This document shows, piece after piece, positions 46,322 to 46,388 of a DNA stretch of 46,388 bases. The position numbers and the translations under genes are program-made. Below the pieces are notes generated by a model, which did not search any database, was not told the origin of the DNA, and saw only the letters and a program-made list of their open reading frames with translations. The stretch covers positions 1 to 46,388 of IMG/VR virus record IMGVR_UViG_3300050821_001168; one strand, 5' to 3'. The DNA comes from a virus. Each line of letters begins with the position of its first letter. Within the stretch, counting starts at the first letter, position 1.

Positions 46322-46388
46322 ATGGAACGGGAATTTTTCACAACTGACGAATTGCTTGCCAAACGCGGCGGTATATTCACGGCTGACG
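46291..46388. repeat. Terminal direct repeat, right copy
   Basis: Exact copy of bases 1-98; see the left copy. Confidence 0.95.
46322..46388 (+). CDS. Partial copy of the DNA polymerase gene start
   Basis: The first 67 bases of the polymerase gene (22 codons plus one base), cut by the window end. It is the redundant part of the circular overlap, not a second gene; the full copy is at 32-1915. Confidence 0.93.
   Translation, partial: MEREFFTTDELLAKRGGIFTAD

Noticed and set aside
1-46388. CRISPR array, integrase, transposase or retroelement
   Set aside because: No regularly spaced direct repeats, no tyrosine/serine recombinase motifs, no DDE transposase, and no YxDD reverse transcriptase motif were seen in any frame.

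Overview
The window is one complete, circularly closed genome of a tailed phage (Caudoviricetes) of about 46.3 kb. Its first 98 bases recur exactly as its last 98 bases, and the last gene runs across that join straight into the first. A tail sheath, tube, tape-measure protein, baseplate hub, spike and baseplate-J protein make it a myovirus with a contractile tail. The head genes are of the DUF1073 portal / DUF2213 protease / DUF2184 capsid type, and the baseplate contains a plug of the cyanophage Pam3 type. Lipoprotein signals, type I signal peptides and an overlapping Rz/Rz1-like pair point to a Gram-negative host, possibly an alphaproteobacterium (inference). I see no integrase, RNA polymerase, tRNA or CRISPR, so it looks lytic.

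Layout. Leftward (minus strand), from about 33.4 kb down to 3.0 kb: a run of very small unknown genes (33.4-29.3 kb, including a VRR-NUC nuclease); a GH108-like endolysin; a holin-like and coiled-coil membrane protein; a cluster of lipoproteins and two large signal-peptide-bearing modular proteins (27.7-23.9 kb); then terminase, portal, head morphogenesis, protease, cement, capsid, neck, sheath, tube, tail chaperones, tape measure, baseplate and a beta-helix fibre. Rightward: a short block of unknown early genes (34.3-36.2 kb), and the replication operon (39.1 kb through the join to 2.7 kb) with a Sak4-like ATPase, a DUF669 ssDNA-binding-like protein, a Cas4-like nuclease, an SF2 helicase, a DnaN-like clamp and a family-B DNA polymerase. 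A separate leftward unit (39.0-36.3 kb) carries an HTH regulator and a primase-polymerase/helicase.

Control. Two divergent control regions (33,370-34,299 and 38,963-39,107) feed these blocks, and strong intrinsic terminators close several of them. A 16-nt element, ATATGSSGTTGACRGG, occurs in non-coding DNA ahead of three gene blocks in the correct orientation and looks like a shared promoter. Tail chaperone production uses a canonical -1 slippery heptamer whose shifted frame fills exactly the gap before the tape-measure gene.

Most interesting items: the -1 frameshift; a family-B polymerase ending in QLRFL, a likely sliding-clamp-binding peptide, encoded next to a bacterial-type clamp; the envelope-directed gene cluster with two paralogous secreted proteins; the promoter/operator system; and a nuclease with the Cas4/AddB iron-sulfur cysteine signature. 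Protein families were assigned by reading motifs, without database searches.
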